Source of the DNA: Arthrobacter oryzae
Lineage (GTDB): Bacteria > Actinomycetota > Actinomycetes > Actinomycetales > Micrococcaceae
Assembly (NCBI RefSeq): GCF_003634095.1
Contig: NZ_RBIR01000001.1
Location: forward strand, 310,001 to 374,000
DNA: 64,000 nucleotides
Direction: 5' to 3'
Shown: positions 56,813-64,000 of the stretch, in pieces
Numbering within the stretch: position 1 is the stretch's first letter
How the letters are laid out: the number at the start of each line of letters is the position of its first letter
Program-made: the position numbers and the translations under genes
Notes under the pieces: generated by a model
The model's input: the letters and a program-made list of their open reading frames with translations, nothing else
Told to the model about the DNA's origin: nothing
Database searches by the model: none

Positions 56813-58099
56813 GTGACGGACCCCAACGCAGTGTCAGAGAAAACAGTGTCAGAAGAAACAGTGGCAGAAACAGTGTCTGAAGAAGCAGTGACAGCAAACC
56901 CCGCTGCAGCAGCATCCACCCCCGCGGTCCTCGTGCTCGAGGACGGCCGGATTTTCCGCGGCACCAGCTACGGCGCCACCGGCAGTGCCCTTGGCGAGGC
57001 GGTCTTCGCGACCGGCATGACCGGCTATCAGGAAACCATCACCGATCCCTCCTACGCCCGGCAGCTCGTGGTCCAGACCGCGCCGCACATCGGCAACACC
57101 GGCGTCAACACCGACGACGCCGAGTCCCGCCGGATCTGGGTGGCCGGTTACATCGTCCGCGACGCCGCCCGCCGGCCCTCCAACTGGCGCTCCGAGCGGT
57201 CCCTGGACGACGAACTCGCCGAGCAGGGCATCGTCGGGATCCAGGGCGTGGACACCCGCGCCATCACCCGGCACCTGCGCGAACACAAGACCATGCGCGC
57301 GGGCATCTTCTCCGGCGACGCCGCCCGCGCCACGGACAAGGAACTCACGGACGCCGTCCTGGCCAGCGCGCCGATGGAGGGCTCCCGGCTCGCCGAGGAA
57401 GTCAGCGTCGACGCCGCGTACACGGTGGAGCCCAAGGACTTCGGCTGGGACGGCGAGCCGCGGTTCAGCATCGCCGCGATCGACCTCGGCATCAAACGCA
57501 TGACCCCCGTCCGCTTCGCCGAACGCGGCGTCCGGGTGCACGTGCTGCCCGCCACCGCGACCCTCGCCGATGTCCAGGCCGTCAACCCCGACGGCTTCTT
57601 CATGTCCAACGGCCCGGGCGACCCCGCCACCGCGGACAACCAGGTGGCTCTGCTGCGTTCCGTGCTTGATGAGAAGATCCCGTACTTCGGCATCTGCTTC
57701 GGCAACCAGATCCTGGGCCGCGCGCTGGGCTTCGGCACCTACAAGCTGCGCTACGGCCACCGCGGCCTCAACCAGCCGGTGATGGACCGCCGCACCGGCA
57801 AGGTCGAAATCACCTCGCAGAACCACGGCTTCGCCGTCGACGCCCCCCTCAACGGCGCCACCCAGGCGCCCGAGGAGCGCTACGGCCGCGTCGAGGTCAG
57901 CCACGTGAGCCTCAACGACGACGTCGTCGAGGGCCTCGCCTGCCTCGACATCCCCGCGTTCTCTGTGCAGTACCATCCCGAAGCGGCCGCCGGACCGCAC
58001 GACGCCGCGTACCTCTTCGACCGCTTCATCGAGCTGATGGCGGACGCTGCTTCCGCAAAAGAGACTTCCACCGACTCCAAGACTGAGGACAAGAAGTAA
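56813..58099 (+). CDS. carA: Carbamoyl-phosphate synthase small subunit
   Basis: CarA (428 aa) hydrolyses glutamine for carbamoyl phosphate synthesis. The conserved part begins [15 protein letters not shown]; the glutaminase nucleophile is the Cys in [16 protein letters not shown], and the His-Glu pair is in [12 protein letters not shown]. The first 30 or so residues ([14 protein letters not shown]...) are an unusual acidic extension encoded by 15-nt repeats. GTG 56813 is 8 nt after GGAAAG; GTG 56798 and GTG 56887 are alternatives. carB starts in the stop codon. Confidence 0.95.
   Translation: MTDPNAVSEKTVSEETVAETVSEEAVTANPAAAASTPAVLVLEDGRIFRGTSYGATGSALGEAVFATGMTGYQETITDPSYARQLVVQTAPHIGNTGVNTDDAESRRIWVAGYIVRDAARRPSNWRSERSLDDELAEQGIVGIQGVDTRAITRHLREHKTMRAGIFSGDAARATDKELTDAVLASAPMEGSRLAEEVSVDAAYTVEPKDFGWDGEPRFSIAAIDLGIKRMTPVRFAERGVRVHVLPATATLADVQAVNPDGFFMSNGPGDPATADNQVALLRSVLDEKIPYFGICFGNQILGRALGFGTYKLRYGHRGLNQPVMDRRTGKVEITSQNHGFAVDAPLNGATQAPEERYGRVEVSHVSLNDDVVEGLACLDIPAFSVQYHPEAAAGPHDAAYLFDRFIELMADAASAKETSTDSKTEDKK
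56829..56890 (+). repeat. 15-nt in-frame repeats at the 5' end of carA
   Basis: CAGTG recurs at 56829, 56844, 56859, 56871 and 56886 (steps 15, 15, 12, 15) inside longer imperfect units such as CAGTGTCAGAAGAAA. The stretch is A-rich and clearly lower in GC than its surroundings. Confidence 0.75.
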
Positions 58100-61000
58100 T
58101 GCCCAAGAGAACTGACCTCAAGAGCGTCATGGTCATCGGGTCCGGCCCGATCGTGATCGGCCAGGCGGCCGAATTCGACTACTCCGGCACCCAGGCGCTG
58201 CGCGTCCTCAAGGAGGAGGGCCTGCGGGTCATCCTCGTCAACTCCAACCCGGCCACCATCATGACGGACCCCGAGTTCGCCGACGCGACCTACATCGAGC
58301 CGATCACCCCCGAGGTGGTCGAGAAGATCATCGCCAAGGAGCGTCCCGACGCGCTCCTGCCGACCCTGGGCGGCCAGACGGCCCTCAACACGGCCATCGC
58401 GCTGGACAAGAACGGTGTCCTGGAGAAGTACAACGTCGAGCTGATCGGCGCCAACATTGCCGCGATCGAGCTCGGCGAGGACCGCGAGAAGTTCAAGGGC
58501 GTCGTGGAGCGCTGCGGCGCCGAGTCGGCCCGCAGCCACATCATCCACACCATGGACGAGGCCATCGCCGCCGCCGAGGACCTCGGCTACCCGATGGTGG
58601 TCCGGCCCTCCTTCACCATGGGCGGCCTCGGCTCCGGCCTGGCCTACGACGAGTCCGACCTCCGCCGGATCGTCGGCCAGGGCCTGCAGTACAGCCCCAC
58701 CTCCGAGGTGCTGCTCGAAGAGAGCATCCTCGGCTGGAAGGAGTACGAGCTGGAGATGATGCGGGACAAGAACGACAACGTCGTGGTGGTCTGCTCCATC
58801 GAGAACTTCGACCCGGTTGGCGTCCACACCGGCGACTCGATCACCGTCGCCCCCGCACTGACCCTTACCGACCGCGAATACCAGCGGCTGCGCGACATTT
58901 CCATCGCAGTCATCCGCGAGGTCGGCGTCGACACCGGCGGCTGCAACATCCAGTTCGCCGTCGAACCGGACACCGGGCGCGTCGTCGTGATCGAAATGAA
59001 CCCGCGCGTCTCCAGGTCCTCGGCGCTGGCCTCCAAGGCCACCGGTTTCGCGATCGCCAAGATCGCCACCAAGCTCTCCCTTGGCTACACCCTGGACGAG
59101 ATCCCCAACGACATCACCCAGAAGACCCCGGCATCCTTCGAGCCGACCCTGGACTACGTGGTGGTCAAGGTCCCGCGCTTTGCCTTCGAGAAGTTCCCGG
59201 CGGCGGATCCCACCCTGACCACCACCATGAAGTCGGTGGGCGAGGCCATGGCCATGGGCCGGAACTTCACCGAGGCCCTGCAGAAGGCCCTGCGCTCCCT
59301 CGAACAGAAGGGCTCCCAGCTGGACTTCAGCCACGTCCCGGAATGGGAAGTCGCCGAGCTGATCGAGAAGTCCAAGCGCCCCACCACCGAACGACTGCAC
59401 CAGGTCCAGCGCGCCCTTCTCGGCGGCGCTACCGTGGAGCAGCTGTTCGAGGCGACCAAGATTGATCCCTGGTACCTGGACCAGCTCCAGCTCCTCAACG
59501 AGATCTCGCTCGAAATCCGCAAGGCCCCGGCCCTGACCCACGAGATGCTCCAGCGCGCCAAGCGCCACGGGTTCTCGGACGAACAGATCGGCGCCCTGAC
59601 GCACAACTCCGAGGCCGTCGTCCGCGGCGTCCGGCAGGCCCTGGGCATCCGCCCGGTCTACAAGACCGTGGACACCTGCGCGGCCGAGTTCGCCGCCTAC
59701 ACCCCCTACCACTACTCGTCCTATGACGAGGAGGACGAGGTGGCGCTGCACGCGAAACCCTCGATCATTATTCTCGGTTCCGGGCCGAACCGGATCGGGC
59801 AGGGCATCGAGTTCGACTACTCCTGCGTCCACGCCTCCATGGCCCTGCGCAAGGCCGGCTACGAGACCGTCATGGTCAACTGCAACCCCGAGACTGTCTC
59901 CACCGACTACGACGTCTCCACCCGCCTGTACTTCGAACCGCTCACCCTCGAGGACGTCCTGGAGGTCATCGCGGCCGAAGAGCGCACCGGCGGCGTCATG
60001 GGCGTCTTCGTCCAGCTCGGCGGCCAGACCCCGCTCAAGCTCGCGCAGCAGCTCGCCGATGCCGGCGTGCCGATCCTCGGCACGTCCCCGGAAGCCATCG
60101 ACCTCGCCGAGCACCGCGGCGCGTTCTCCCAGGTGCTCGACAAGGCCGGGCTGATCTCGCCGAAGAACGGCACCGCCGTGTCCTTCGAGGACGCCAAGAA
60201 GATCGCGGACGAGATCGGCTACCCCGTCCTGGTCCGCCCGTCCTATGTCCTGGGCGGCCGCGGTATGGAAATCGTCTACGACGAGCCCAACCTCTCCCGC
60301 TACATCGCGAACGCCACCGAGATCACCCCGGAGCATCCGGTGCTGATCGACCGCTTCCTCGAGGACGCCGTCGAGATCGACGTCGACGCCCTGTACGACG
60401 GCACCGAGATGTACCTCGGCGGCATCATGGAGCACATCGAGGAAGCCGGCATCCACTCCGGCGACTCGGCCTGTGTGCTGCCGCCCATCACGCTCGGGAA
60501 CAACGTCCTGGAGCGGGTCCGCACCGCCACCCTCGCCATCGCCGACGGCGTGGGGGTCCGCGGCCTGATCAACATCCAGTTCGCCCTCGCCTCCGACGTC
60601 CTCTACGTCCTGGAAGCCAACCCGCGTGCCTCACGCACCGTGCCGTTCGTGTCCAAGGCCACCGGCGTCCAAATGGCCAAGGCCGCAGCCCTGATCGGCA
60701 CCGGCGTTACCATCAACCAGCTCCGCAGCGCCTACAAGATGCTGCCGGAAACCGGCGACGGCTCCACGCTGCCGCTGGAGGCGCCGGTCTCGGTCAAGGA
60801 AGCCGTGCTGCCCTTCAGCCGCTTCCGCACCCCCGAGGGCAAGGTGGTGGACTCCCTGCTCGGCCCGGAAATGCGTTCCACCGGCGAGGTCATGGGTATC
60901 GACAAGCACTTCGACACCGCCTTCGCCAAGAGCCAGGCCGCCGCGAACAACGCCCTGCCCACGGAGGGAAAGATCTTCGTCTCGGTAGCGAACCGGGACA

Positions 61001-61398
61001 AGCGCTCTGTGATCATGGGTGTCAAACGGCTCTCCGACCTCGGGTTCGAGATCGTCTCCACCGGCGGCACCGCGGACGTCCTGCGCCGCAACGGTATCCA
61101 GGCCACCCCCGTGCGCAAGGTCGCCGAGGGCTCCAGCGCCGAGGGCGAGGGCACCATTGCCGACCTCATCGTCGCCGGCGAGATCGACATGGTGTTCAAC
61201 ACCCCTTCCGGCGGCGAAGCCCGCAGCGACGGCTACGAACTGCGGGCGGCGGCAACGTCCATCGGCATTCCGTGTATCACCACCGTCGCCGAATTCAATG
61301 CCGCGGTCCAGGCCATCGAGGCGCTGCGCACCTACGAATGGTCCGTCACGAGCCTGCAGGAGCACGCCGCGTACCTCAAGGCCCTCCAGGATGCCTGA
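58099..61398 (+). CDS. carB: Carbamoyl-phosphate synthase large subunit
   Basis: CarB (1099 aa) makes carbamoyl phosphate from bicarbonate, ammonia and two ATP. Two homologous ATP-grasp halves are seen (opening [21 protein letters not shown] and, near 555, [21 protein letters not shown]), each with a [11 protein letters not shown]-like segment. The C-terminal MGS-like allosteric domain ([17 protein letters not shown], then [14 protein letters not shown]) is the site of nucleotide and ornithine control in E. coli. Full length. It overlaps pyrF by 8 nt. Confidence 0.97.
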   Translation: MPKRTDLKSVMVIGSGPIVIGQAAEFDYSGTQALRVLKEEGLRVILVNSNPATIMTDPEFADATYIEPITPEVVEKIIAKERPDALLPTLGGQTALNTAIALDKNGVLEKYNVELIGANIAAIELGEDREKFKGVVERCGAESARSHIIHTMDEAIAAAEDLGYPMVVRPSFTMGGLGSGLAYDESDLRRIVGQGLQYSPTSEVLLEESILGWKEYELEMMRDKNDNVVVVCSIENFDPVGVHTGDSITVAPALTLTDREYQRLRDISIAVIREVGVDTGGCNIQFAVEPDTGRVVVIEMNPRVSRSSALASKATGFAIAKIATKLSLGYTLDEIPNDITQKTPASFEPTLDYVVVKVPRFAFEKFPAADPTLTTTMKSVGEAMAMGRNFTEALQKALRSLEQKGSQLDFSHVPEWEVAELIEKSKRPTTERLHQVQRALLGGATVEQLFEATKIDPWYLDQLQLLNEISLEIRKAPALTHEMLQRAKRHGFSDEQIGALTHNSEAVVRGVRQALGIRPVYKTVDTCAAEFAAYTPYHYSSYDEEDEVALHAKPSIIILGSGPNRIGQGIEFDYSCVHASMALRKAGYETVMVNCNPETVSTDYDVSTRLYFEPLTLEDVLEVIAAEERTGGVMGVFVQLGGQTPLKLAQQLADAGVPILGTSPEAIDLAEHRGAFSQVLDKAGLISPKNGTAVSFEDAKKIADEIGYPVLVRPSYVLGGRGMEIVYDEPNLSRYIANATEITPEHPVLIDRFLEDAVEIDVDALYDGTEMYLGGIMEHIEEAGIHSGDSACVLPPITLGNNVLERVRTATLAIADGVGVRGLINIQFALASDVLYVLEANPRASRTVPFVSKATGVQMAKAAALIGTGVTINQLRSAYKMLPETGDGSTLPLEAPVSVKEAVLPFSRFRTPEGKVVDSLLGPEMRSTGEVMGIDKHFDTAFAKSQAAANNALPTEGKIFVSVANRDKRSVIMGVKRLSDLGFEIVSTGGTADVLRRNGIQATPVRKVAEGSSAEGEGTIADLIVAGEIDMVFNTPSGGEARSDGYELRAAATSIGIPCITTVAEFNAAVQAIEALRTYEWSVTSLQEHAAYLKALQDA

Positions 61399-62257
61399 GG
61401 CACGCAGCGCGGCACCGGCCGGCCGGGAGACGTTCGGCTCCCGGCTGGGCCAGGCCATGGCGGAGCGCGGGCCGCTGTGCGTCGGCATTGATCCGCACCC
61501 GGCACTGCTGCAGCGCTGGGGCTTGACGGACGACGTCGCCGGACTGGAACGCTTCTCGCTGACCGTCTTGGAGGCCGTGGCGTCCCTCGCTGCCGCGGTG
61601 AAGCCGCAGGTGGCCCTCTACGAAAGGCACGGCTCGGCCGGGATCGCCGTGCTCGAACGCACCCTGGCCGCGGCGGCCGAGGCCTCCGTGCTGACCATCG
61701 CGGACGCCAAACGCGGTGACATCGGCTCCACTATGGCCGCCTACGCCGACGCGTGGCTGCGCGACGGCTCGGCCCTGGCCGCGGACTCGGTCACTCTGAG
61801 CCCGTATCTGGGCTTTGAGTCGCTCCGGCCGGCACTGGACCTGGCGGCAGAGAGCGGGCGCGGCGTGTTCGTCCTCGCGCTCACGTCGAACCCGGAAGGC
61901 GCCTCCGTCCAGCATGTCGGCGGGGCGGACTCGGTCGCGCGGCGGATCACCGAGGCGGCCGCCGAAGAGAACCGGCGCTACGGCGGGTCCCTCGGTTCCG
62001 TCGGCCTTGTGGTGGGCGCGACCGTGGGGTCCGCACTCACGGCGCTGGATCTCGATCTGGCGGCGGTCCGCGGACCGATCCTGGCCCCCGGCCTGGGTGC
62101 CCAGGGGGCCACGCCCGCGGACCTGCGGCGCACGTTCGGCGCGGCATATCCCCAGGTCCTGGGCACCTCCAGCCGGGAGATTCTCGGGGCCGGACCGGGG
62201 CTGACCGGCCTTCGGGATGCCGCGCGGCGCACCCTCGACGAGCTCCTCGCCGCCTGA
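61391..62257 (+). CDS. pyrF: Orotidine 5'-phosphate decarboxylase (type 2)
   Basis: OMPDC (288 aa) makes UMP, the last step of the pathway. It is the longer type 2 form of actinobacteria: [19 protein letters not shown], the catalytic [17 protein letters not shown] near 99-115, and [14 protein letters not shown] near the phosphate site. ATG 61391 lies within the end of carB; the much longer upstream frame is a carB shadow. A terminator hairpin follows, ending the pyr operon. Confidence 0.94.
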   Translation: MPEARSAAPAGRETFGSRLGQAMAERGPLCVGIDPHPALLQRWGLTDDVAGLERFSLTVLEAVASLAAAVKPQVALYERHGSAGIAVLERTLAAAAEASVLTIADAKRGDIGSTMAAYADAWLRDGSALAADSVTLSPYLGFESLRPALDLAAESGRGVFVLALTSNPEGASVQHVGGADSVARRITEAAAEENRRYGGSLGSVGLVVGATVGSALTALDLDLAAVRGPILAPGLGAQGATPADLRRTFGAAYPQVLGTSSREILGAGPGLTGLRDAARRTLDELLAA

Positions 62258-62265
62258 CAGCCACG

Positions 62266-62291
62266 CCCGGGCCGGCTGCGTCCGGCCCGGG
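62266..62291 (+). terminator. Terminator at the end of the pyr operon
   Basis: CCCGGGCCGG (62266-62275) and CCGGCCCGGG (62282-62291) form a perfect 10-bp stem around CTGCGT, 8 bp past the pyrF stop. There is no T-tract. Confidence 0.7.
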
Positions 62292-62323
62292 ACGCCGGCC
62301 TTCCGTTTGCGCCCGGTTCCGGA

Positions 62324-62358
62324 CCGGTTGCAACCGATTCGAAGCAGGTTGCAGCCGG
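62324..62358. promoter_or_regulatory. Large dyad upstream of mihF
   Basis: CCGGTTGCAACC (62324-62335) and GGTTGCAGCCGG (62347-62358) are inverted copies with one G-T difference, spaced by 11 bp that contain the palindrome TTCGAA. The left arm itself contains GGTTGCAACC, a 10-bp palindrome. The site is about 125 bp before mihF and could be an operator. Confidence 0.4.
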
Positions 62359-62482
62359 CCCCGGGCGCAGGTCTTCCTGATCCGGCGACGGCCGCAGATT
62401 CCCATTGATTTCTGCCGCCGCCAGAAGGTAGGTTCAGGTCAAGGGCATGGGTGCCCCGTCCCGCCATGCAGGGAGGACTTCA

Positions 62483-62800
62483 GTGAGTTTGAGACCCCTC
62501 ACGCCGCAGGAGCGTTCCGACGCCCTACGCAAGGCCGCTGCCGCAAGGGCCACCAGGGCCGACGCCAAGGAGCGCCTCAAGTCCGGTGAGTTGACCATCG
62601 CCAAAGTCATCAGTTCCGCGGAAACCGACGACGCCATTGCCCGCATGCGGATTGTCGAGCTGCTCGAAGCCCTGCCGGGGATCGGCAGGGTCCGTGCGGC
62701 GGCCATCATGGAACAACTCGGCATCGCACAATCCAGGCGGGTCCGCGGCCTGGGAATCCACCAGCGTCGGGCGCTGGTAGATTTTATTGACGACAAGTAG
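62483..62800 (+). CDS. mihF: Integration host factor, actinobacterial type
   Basis: mIHF (105 aa) is a nucleoid-associated DNA-binding protein of actinobacteria, essential in mycobacteria and unrelated in sequence to E. coli IHF. The basic N-terminus (RKAAAARATRADAKERLK) is followed by a helix-two-turn-helix region (LLEALPGIGRVRAAAIMEQLGI) and ends RVRGLGIHQRRALVDFI. GTG 62483 is 6 nt after GGGAGG; the open frame to 62447 is not used. It precedes gmk and rpoZ, as in mycobacteria. Confidence 0.93.
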   Translation: MSLRPLTPQERSDALRKAAAARATRADAKERLKSGELTIAKVISSAETDDAIARMRIVELLEALPGIGRVRAAAIMEQLGIAQSRRVRGLGIHQRRALVDFIDDK

Positions 62801-62839
62801 TTCGCTCCGCCGAGCTGCCCCCACCGCCCAAAGGAATAT

Positions 62840-63412
62840 GTGAGCAAGAAACCGGGACTGACAGTCCTCGCCGGCCCGACGGCTGTTGGCAAAGGCACCG
62901 TGTCCACCTACATCCGGGACAACTACCCCGGCGTCTGGCTGTCCGTATCCGCCACGACCCGCCCGCCGCGCCCGGGGGAGCAGGATGGCACCCACTATTT
63001 CTTCAAGTCAGCCGAGGAATTCGATTCCCTGGTCGAAAACGGCGAACTGCTCGAGTGGGCCGTGGTCCACGGCCAGAACCGCTACGGCACGCTGCGCAGC
63101 ACGGTGGACGCCGCCATCGCCGAGGGCCGCTCAGTGCTGTTGGAGATTGACCTGCAGGGCGCCCGGCAGGTCAAGGAGGCCGTACCGGACGCCCAGTTTG
63201 TGTTCCTGGCGCCCCCGAGCTGGGACGAAATGGTCCGCCGGCTGGTCGGCCGCGGCACGGAAAGCGCCGAAGAACAGCAGCAGCGGCTGGAAACCGCTAA
63301 ACTAGAACTTGCCGCTGAACCGGAGTTCGACCACACCGTCATCAATGATGACGTTCGACGGGCAGCGGACGAGCTTGTTTCACTCATGGGGCTGACCCCG
63401 AACCCGCGCTAG
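62840..63412 (+). CDS. gmk: Guanylate kinase
   Basis: GMK (190 aa) converts GMP to GDP. It has the P-loop [12 protein letters not shown] near 9-20, the GMP-binding [21 protein letters not shown], and [13 protein letters not shown]. The usual P-loop form is GPSGVGKST; here Thr-Ala replaces Ser-Gly and Gly follows the Lys, a variant seen in related actinobacteria. GTG 62840 follows AAGGAA. Length is normal. Confidence 0.95.
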   Translation: MSKKPGLTVLAGPTAVGKGTVSTYIRDNYPGVWLSVSATTRPPRPGEQDGTHYFFKSAEEFDSLVENGELLEWAVVHGQNRYGTLRSTVDAAIAEGRSVLLEIDLQGARQVKEAVPDAQFVFLAPPSWDEMVRRLVGRGTESAEEQQQRLETAKLELAAEPEFDHTVINDDVRRAADELVSLMGLTPNPR

Positions 63413-63434
63413 GCGCCGGGACGCACCGGCCCGT

Positions 63435-63440
63435 TAGAAT
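63435..63440 (+). promoter_or_regulatory. -10 element before rpoZ
   Basis: TAGAAT ends 11 nt before the rpoZ GTG, with TTGGAG directly after it. A start about 7 nt downstream would leave a leader of only a few bases; otherwise GGAG serves read-through transcripts from gmk. Confidence 0.35.
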
Positions 63441-63451
63441 TTGGAGAATTC

Positions 63452-63712
63452 GTGTCCACGAACCTTGAAGGCATCATCAACCCGCCGATCGACGAGCTCT
63501 TGAAGGCCGCCGACTCGAAGTACGGACTGGTGATTTTCGGTGCCAAGCGCGCACGCCAGATCAACGCGTACTACGCCCAGCTTCACGAGGGCCTGTTTGA
63601 GTACGTCGGCCCGCTGGTCGACACCAAGCTGAACGAGAAGTCCCTCTCGATCGCCCTGCGCGAGATCAACGAAGGCAAGCTCGTTTCCACGCCGATCGAA
63701 GCCGCAGAGTAA
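63452..63712 (+). CDS. rpoZ: DNA-directed RNA polymerase omega subunit
   Basis: Omega (86 aa) helps fold and hold the beta' subunit. The actinobacterial form is clear: [32 protein letters not shown], followed by [18 protein letters not shown] 63452 follows GGAG by 5 nt. It lies between gmk and coaBC, a common bacterial order. Confidence 0.96.
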   Translation: MSTNLEGIINPPIDELLKAADSKYGLVIFGAKRARQINAYYAQLHEGLFEYVGPLVDTKLNEKSLSIALREINEGKLVSTPIEAAE

Positions 63713-63764
63713 TTCCCTTCACGGGAAGAGCAAAGTAAACAGACTGCCTGTTGACGGAGATCAC

Positions 63765-64000
63765 GTGCGCATAGTCCTCGGAGTCGGGGGAGGGATTGCC
63801 GCCTACAAGGTGGCGTCGCTCCTCCGGCTTTTTACTGAAGCCGGCCATGACGTCACGGTCATCCCCACCGAGGCAGCCACCCGGTTCGTCGGCGTTGCCA
63901 CCTGGGAGGCCCTTTCCGGTCACCCGGTCAGCAACAGCGTTTTCGACGCCGTCCACACCGTCAACCATGTCCGCCTCGGCCACGAGGCCGAGCTGATCGT
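63765..64000 (+). CDS. coaBC: Phosphopantothenoylcysteine decarboxylase/phosphopantothenate-cysteine ligase, 5' part
   Basis: The first 78 codons are present; the gene runs off the window. The opening RIVLGVGGGIAAYKVASLLRLFTEAGHDVTVIPT is the FMN-binding flavoprotein start of CoaC, and LGHEAELIV holds the catalytic-region His that follows. In actinobacteria CoaB is fused behind it. The enzyme acts in coenzyme A synthesis. GTG 63765 follows ACGGAGA. Confidence 0.9.
   Translation, partial: MRIVLGVGGGIAAYKVASLLRLFTEAGHDVTVIPTEAATRFVGVATWEALSGHPVSNSVFDAVHTVNHVRLGHEAELI

Noticed and set aside
57880-60456. 858-codon open frame opposite carA-carB
   Set aside because: Shadow of two well-identified genes; the same explanation holds for the long antisense frames at 45564-47483, 42305-44224 and 34744-36444.

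Overview
The window is high-GC chromosomal DNA of an actinobacterium. Gene content, gene order and the many GTG and TTG starts point to the Micrococcaceae, most likely Arthrobacter or Pseudarthrobacter; this is an inference from recognised families, with no database search behind it. Coding density is very high, no intergenic stretch exceeds 300 bases, and I see no rRNA, tRNA, insertion sequence, prophage or CRISPR array.

Layout. 1-4.7 kb: the end of a chorismate mutase gene, an unknown gene, then an SOS-type unit (two LexA-box-like dyads, a DUF6504-like gene and the error-prone polymerase dnaE2). 4.8-9.3 kb: thrS, a HIT-family hydrolase, the phospholipid synthase gene pgsA and pdxS. 9.4-17.9 kb: a more variable block with an M3 peptidase, an alpha/beta hydrolase gene broken by an in-frame TAG, a second alpha/beta hydrolase, an isoprenylcysteine-methyltransferase-like membrane protein, two GNATs, a P-loop kinase-like gene and the murT-gatD pair that amidates lipid II. 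18-22 kb: pdxT, yebC and ruvCAB. 22-28 kb: yajC, secD, secF and the (p)ppGpp enzyme gene rel. 28-41.4 kb: an AbiEi-like gene, a DUF349 protein, a membrane-anchored cyclophilin, hisS, an APC permease, aspS, a GNAT, a small protein, an acVLRF1-type peptidyl-tRNA hydrolase, rarA, a cupin and rpsD. 41.6-53.1 kb: a DUF948 and a DUF6167-like gene, alaS, ruvX, mltG, the shikimate genes aroE-aroC-aroK-aroB, a TPR-like gene, efp and nusB. 53.2-62.3 kb: the pyrimidine operon pyrR-pyrB-pyrC-(PH-like gene)-carA-carB-pyrF. 62.4-64 kb: mihF, gmk, rpoZ and the start of coaBC.

The genes are mostly core functions: tRNA charging, translation (efp, rpsD, yebC), recombination and repair (ruvCAB, rarA, ruvX, dnaE2), secretion (yajC-secDF), stringent response, cell-wall work (murT-gatD, mltG), chorismate synthesis and UMP synthesis. 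Much of this order matches what I recall of the Mycobacterium tuberculosis chromosome (thrS-HIT-pgsA ... pdxS ... pdxT-yebC ... ruvCAB ... secDF ... rel ... hisS ... aspS ... rarA ... alaS-ruvX-mltG-aroE ... efp-nusB, and a pyr-mihF-gmk-rpoZ block).

I did not find a convincing new multi-gene system. The points most worth checking are regulatory and structural: a PyrR-type RNA hairpin next to the pyrR ribosome-binding site, tandem LexA boxes at a dnaE2 locus with no imuA'/imuB beside it, a cysteine-free MurT, leaderless divergent promoters for murT and pdxT, the nonsense-split hydrolase, and repeat-built N-terminal extensions in CarA and MltG.
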